From: Pocillopora verrucosa
Lineage: Eukaryota > Cnidaria > Anthozoa > Scleractinia > Pocilloporidae
Assembly (NCBI RefSeq): GCF_036669915.1
Contig: NC_089314.1
Span: 27,254,126-27,318,125, forward strand
Direction: 5' to 3'
Length of the DNA stretch: 64,000 bases
Below the pieces are notes generated by a model. The model saw only the letters and a list, made by a program, of their open reading frames with translations. It was not told where the DNA came from and made no database searches. Positions 59,339-64,000 of the stretch are shown one piece after another. Both the position numbers and the translations under genes were made by a program. The first letter of the stretch is position 1. Every line of letters starts with the position of its first letter.

Positions 59339-62300
59339 CTTCTAACTCACACTATAGGAATATTTTCTCCATCCTTTAGAGTAGTGTACACATAATGTTT
59401 TCTGTTCGAAGTTTGAATGTAATTATGTATCTGTTAGGTTTTGCTGTCTCTTTTTCCTCAGCACAACTAATTCACTCTTATGCACACTATGAATGATCAT
59501 AAGGGAATATTTTCTAGTTTGAGATAAGGTTTCTCTCGCTTTCGCAGGTGACGGTGGTTCACTTTTGTCTCCCGATGATTTCTTACGTTTAAAATAGTTA
59601 CTTACAGTTACGGAAAGGGAACAGTCTGACTGTAAATTTAAAGGCACACCTGATATTCAGTAAAGTCTGTTCACCTCGAGATGATATTTAGCGATGCCAC
59701 CGACATAGCACATCACAAGAGTGGTGTTGTTACTTGTGACAAAATTAGGCCAACGACGATAATATTGCTCATAGAACCTGATTCAAGCTTCGCGAGAAAT
59801 AGCTAAAAACGTTAACAAATTGTTTTTTCAATTGATAATGGTAGCTTAGACTGGTTAGGTTTCGTATCAAGCTGTTCAGCCAAGAGGAAAAGAGAAGTGT
59901 GATTGAGTTTGTGGTAAGTGTATTTATTTCTCAGCACACAATATATTTGAGGTGTCAGTTGAACATTTATGAAGACCGTAGGGTAATTGTAGTTTAGGAC
60001 AAGCTTGTTATAAGTGATTTACAAAGGGTAGATCTGAATTGATAAGGTTAATTTCAAATCGAATTAAATAAATTAATTGATTCATATCAGAGCAAAATGA
60101 AGGTTTGAATGTGTTTTTCTTTCCCTCGAATAATCTTAAGTTGCTCAAACCACTCCTGGAAGCAGCAAATAAATAAAACTCGCACAACACCCTCAACCAC
60201 GAACACACGAAACCAGGAGCCCATTGGGCTCCTAATGAAACTTGATCCTTTGCAAACTCGGTCACCCGCGTTTTCCCGCGCTTCAAACAGATTGCTTGTC
60301 TATTATTTCTCGCTCTTCTCATTGGGTCCTTGATCTATAAATCCTCTTTGTTCTTATTGGCTGGAGTGTAACTAATTTAAGATATTTAATCTAAATAAAC
60401 CTAATTGTGTGACCCGCAAACTACTGTAGTTTAAATCCTTTAGTTTTGTGACAATTGTGATCCCAAATCAGTGTCAAGGATGTTTTAAGTGGCACTCGTG
60501 ATCAAACTAGCTGGTAAAGCGTTATATTTTCCAAAACCCCACGACTAATTGAGAGTATCCCTATTTGAACGAGCTCAAATAACATTCTCATAATCAATTT
60601 TTATTCTTGATTAATGTCATGTCAAATTTGCATTTTTACTATTCAAGGCAATTGTTTAGTTCGATGTGCTTCGTTGAGCCCACTATCTACCTTGTGACAA
60701 GATTCTCCTTTTGAATCGAAGTAAAATTTTTCACCTAGATGCAAGAGAATTGCTGAGTCTATCGAATTTCTTAAAAAAGAAAAAGAATAAACAGTTTCAC
60801 GCAAAGACAAATTCTTAAGTGTCGTTTCACGAGTTTTTCGAGGTTATTCTTACGTCACGACCTGGGTCACGTCAAGTTCTGTAATGGTTTATTTGATGAA
60901 TACTTATGACGCGAATTCCTTTGGAGTAAAAATAACAGTTTGGGACGTGATCAGAATTCATGGGTTTCTCCTCTTGTAACTGGGTCAAGTGATGTTTTGA
61001 CAGACAAAAGATGTCTAGAGAAGAAGCTACACCAAACAAAAACCGAAAAATCTAATTGATTAAGCTTTTAAGAAGCAACATCATACACTTGTTACGCAAC
61101 GATACATTTGCACTTGTTCTGTAAAGAAGGCGGGAAAAATTTACGGTCATGCGCTCCTAATAATAGCGAGGGAATGAACGTTAAAACTACAGTATTCTAC
61201 TTTCTTTAAGCGAAGTTAATTGTATGACCTACACTTCGTTATGAGCACAAGTGCATGTGTTGTTATGTTTGTCAAAAACCAAGAGAAGCGATAACATTTA
61301 GACACGCCATGTGCTGACTTAGCTAAAGACGTGTCGGAAACGGATTAATGAATTCTAATGAGAAAACAAAACTTAAAAATAAGGAGACGTAAATCTCTCT
61401 GATTATCATAATAGTTGAGTCTAATGGATGTTTCTGTGGGTAGGTTAGGCTCTTAATGTTGTTTACAAGATGCCCGCCCACGTTTCTGTAGCGCAATCAA
61501 GCGCTGGAGGCTCGTAATGTTTAGAGAGTATTCTTGTTTCTTTTAAGTTTGTGCGTAATCTTTACTTAATATCATAGGCGCTTGATGAGTTGAGCATAAT
61601 ACGCTTGTCACTTATAGGCAGTTTCCTTGACAGGCCCTGACAAAAGGAACAATACGTTTTATATTAGCTGCTAAATTCATTTTAACTTGTGAATAAATGT
61701 CGCGGATCAGTGGAATTACCTCTTAAGAAATTTAACGACTACTACATACATGTTAAGTGTGATAAAGGCCGGCTCATGTAACCGTACTGACGCAATATCT
61801 ACTAGCTCGACAAGGAAACTTAGGTGGGTTTTTTTCAACTACTGAAGCAATATTCAGAATCAATCAGTCGAAATCACTGATTTCGACTGATTAAACTGAG
61901 TTTAATAAGACCTGCAGTCATTGTCTGAAAATAGAAGGGTATTTTTTTTATTACAAAGAGGGTAAAAAACAGCGTCGCACACAATTTGTTATAGCTGACT
62001 CAACGATCTACATCAACGAAATCCTTTAATATTTCAAGGAATTTATACACACGGATGGTGGACCTGTATCTTATTATTACTTTATCTGTCATTGTTTTGA
62101 ATCGATAGTGTGTTTAAAGTTTTATTAGAACAGTTGTTAAACTGTTGTTTAGCAGACATCATCGGCTGTCAAAGACCTATATTGTGGACGGAATCTCAGA
62201 TTTCAACTGGTTAACAGTTTGCACGTGTACTCCACAGGAAGACAATAGAATAGCTAGTTCTTCAGTTGACAACTCTGCCAATTTGTACCGATTAGAATTC

Positions 62301-62360
62301 TTTCACGGTCCTTGGTGGTGAGCGAGTACTTGGAGAGGTGGAATCAACTAAGCCACATCA
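59339..62360. other. Intergenic between the two ubiquitin-like/ankyrin paralogues
   Basis: No coding frame of note. An imperfect palindrome around 61862-61890 (CAGTCGAAATCACTGATTTC, then GACTG) is the only structure seen. Confidence 0.4.
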
Positions 62361-64000
62361 ATGGTTTGCTCCAAAGTAGGCAGCCATGACCAGATGAACA
62401 ACATGAACGACGACACAAACGGCGATAACTTTGGCAGAAGCAGAGTTATTGACATTTTAACACCAGAGGGAAAGACACTGAAGATGCACATACAAGACAG
62501 CACAACGGTAGGATGTATAAAGATTGACTGCGAACTTCTCTGCGGAATCCCATCCGACTTACAACTTGTGAAACTTCAAGACAAGGAGCTGGGCAACGAT
62601 GAAACTATTGACATTTCGGACGGGTGCACTTTGAGAGTAACCGTTCAACAATGGTGGCAGAAATTCATTTTAGCGTGTTACAAAGGAGACACAAAACAAG
62701 TTAGAAAAAGAGCTTTGGTGAAAATGAGTCAGATTTCGCGCGAAGAGCGGAACTTCACTGCGGCATTCATCGGGGCAGTGAAGGGGAACCACAATTTAAT
62801 GTTTGCAACGTGTGCAGGAAGGAATATGAATCTTCGCACCAAAACTAAATTGAGTGGTAGAAATCTTCTCCATGCTGCAGTGTCCGGCGGGAGCAAAAGC
62901 TGCGTAGCGAATATTTTCATGAACGGGGGCAACGCTTTGCTAGAGGTACCGGATAACACGGGAGAAACACCAATAAAAATGGCGGAGAAATTATACGGCG
63001 ATTCTGGCGAACTTGTGAACTTTTTAAACGTTTATCTTGAGCTCCATCGGCGCGATGCAAAATGTTCTGGTTCGTCTAATAGCTTTTGGGACAACTTCGA
63101 GCGAAACAATGACAGCTCAGGTGGAATTAGCGCTGATGATAAGTTTGATAATAGTGATAATAGCCGGCCACAATTTAATGAAAACATGGACAGTCAGTTG
63201 GGGGATCTGTCTTCGGACTCTGACGAACGAACAGAGGAGAAAAAAACGACAAACTACACCGAAACCAGATTTTGTAATAACAACTCAGCCACCCCGTTGA
63301 CGAAAGTAAACATGGTGGACTATGACGCCACCGTGGGTCAAAACTCGTCACACGTCAGATTGGACGGTTTCTCAAACTCTGACAATGAACAGATTGGTGC
63401 AAACTTCAAAAACGAAGGCTCCAGCGAGCAATGTTATATACCCAAGAGTGATACGGGATATTACAGTGGTAACAATGAAAGTATACGAAAAGATACAACT
63501 CATGTCACGGAGATGCTTTGGAATGAGCATTTGTTTACACAAGCGAACACACCTCTAGTGGGATCAACAACAGGCCACGAGCTTAGCTTAGCACACAGTC
63601 GTTCAGGAGACGACAAAGAAGTTAATAGTATGTCATTACTCTCCGCTGACCCAAACTATGCTGACTCTAATGAATCAGACAGGAGAGCTCAGCCCCGAAA
63701 TCAGGGTATCGAGGAGCAAAGGAGAAAACGGACAACAACGGAGAGGCCGAATTTAGAAAAGCTTTTGTCGATGAGTTCCGAAAACAGTGCCTCGCCGATT
63801 CTTTCGGCTAGCCCTGAAAACGAACCACACAATAGCGAAAGTGTCGTGAACGAGTCACGTGACGATCAGCAGGCCAACGAAGAAAACAAGAACGAGCCAC
63901 AAGACAAACAATGTTGTGCGAACACGGAGAGCGAGGTCGTCAATGCAAGGAACGACAAAGCTACCTTGCCCACGGCCACATCTTCTGAAAAGTGCAACAT
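62361..64000 (+). CDS. Ubiquitin-like/ankyrin-repeat protein paralogue, open at the window edge (partial)
   Basis: The frame is open for 546 full codons from the ATG at 62361 (ATGGTTTGCTCC) to the last base; the 3' part lies outside. Residues about 28-100 are ubiquitin-like (VIDILTPEGKTLKMHI, IKIDCELLCGIPSDLQLVKL). Then come QQWWQKFILACYKGD, QISREERNFTAAFIGA and ankyrin-type SGRNLLHAAVSGGSKSCV and TGETPIKMAEKL. Each block aligns in order with the gene at 52143 (CELQFGIPCNLQQV, VWWNKFICVC, QISKEERLFVAFYIA, AGRNLFHAAAASGK, RETPIDIARRLN). The C-terminal half is acidic, Asn/Ser-rich and not conserved between the two. A donor and a coiled-coil exon like that of its neighbour may follow downstream. 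A downstream ATG (62394) is possible. Confidence 0.85.
   Translation, partial: MVCSKVGSHDQMNNMNDDTNGDNFGRSRVIDILTPEGKTLKMHIQDSTTVGCIKIDCELLCGIPSDLQLVKLQDKELGNDETIDISDGCTLRVTVQQWWQKFILACYKGDTKQVRKRALVKMSQISREERNFTAAFIGAVKGNHNLMFATCAGRNMNLRTKTKLSGRNLLHAAVSGGSKSCVANIFMNGGNALLEVPDNTGETPIKMAEKLYGDSGELVNFLNVYLELHRRDAKCSGSSNSFWDNFERNNDSSGGISADDKFDNSDNSRPQFNENMDSQLGDLSSDSDERTEEKKTTNYTETRFCNNNSATPLTKVNMVDYDATVGQNSSHVRLDGFSNSDNEQIGANFKNEGSSEQCYIPKSDTGYYSGNNESIRKDTTHVTEMLWNEHLFTQANTPLVGSTTGHELSLAHSRSGDDKEVNSMSLLSADPNYADSNESDRRAQPRNQGIEEQRRKRTTTERPNLEKLLSMSSENSASPILSASPENEPHNSESVVNESRDDQQANEENKNEPQDKQCCANTESEVVNARNDKATLPTATSSEKCN

Overview
The window looks like nuclear DNA of a cnidarian, most likely an anthozoan such as a stony coral. 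The genes are split by many GT-AG introns, the DNA is AT-rich, and it is full of LINE, SINE, MITE and DNA-transposon relics. It holds secreted collagen-plus-lectin and CTHRC1-like proteins of a kind common in corals, and degenerate vertebrate-type TTAGGG repeats. No search could be run, so the host is an inference. Gene models come from reading splice sites and checking that reading phases join.

Layout. 0.1-3.3 kb (+): a two-exon class A GPCR. 4.3-7.1 kb (+): a two-exon protein made of two tandem ectoine-synthase-like cupins; its intron holds a back-to-back pair of tRNA-derived SINE heads. 7.8-9.1 kb: a LINE scrap and a 277-bp tandem duplication. 9.8-10.9 kb (+): a compact three-exon CTHRC1-like secreted protein with its own TATA box and poly(A) signal. 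12.6-16.1 kb: decayed DNA transposons, one with a Myb/SANT-type exon and one with a broken Ulp1-like gene. 19.5-22.0 kb: a broken LINE ending in a TTA microsatellite. 22.65-31.53 kb: one 8.9-kb inverted-repeat element with arms of about 2.5 kb, 8-bp flanking direct repeats, and a core of telomere-like tracts, a short satellite and a nested MITE.

32.5-43.2 kb (-): a 16-exon RECQL4 homologue that keeps the Sld2-like N-terminus, CCHC knuckle, helicase core and long C-terminus. 44.8-47.3 kb (-): a three-exon secreted collagen-SUEL lectin with an apparent one-base frameshift, and a MITE abutting a splice donor. 52.1-59.3 kb (+): a two-exon ubiquitin-like/ankyrin protein with a charged coiled-coil C-terminus. 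62.4 kb to the right edge (+): a tandem paralogue of it, open to the window end. 47-52 kb and 59-62 kb show nothing recognisable.

How the genes relate. There is no operon-like logic. The CTHRC1-like and collagen-lectin proteins are likely extracellular, the GPCR is a surface receptor, RECQL4 works in replication and repair, and the bicupin may make or bind an osmolyte. The two ubiquitin-like/ankyrin genes are a local duplication. The most unusual items are the 8.9-kb long-arm inverted element and the animal bicupin ectoine-synthase-like gene.
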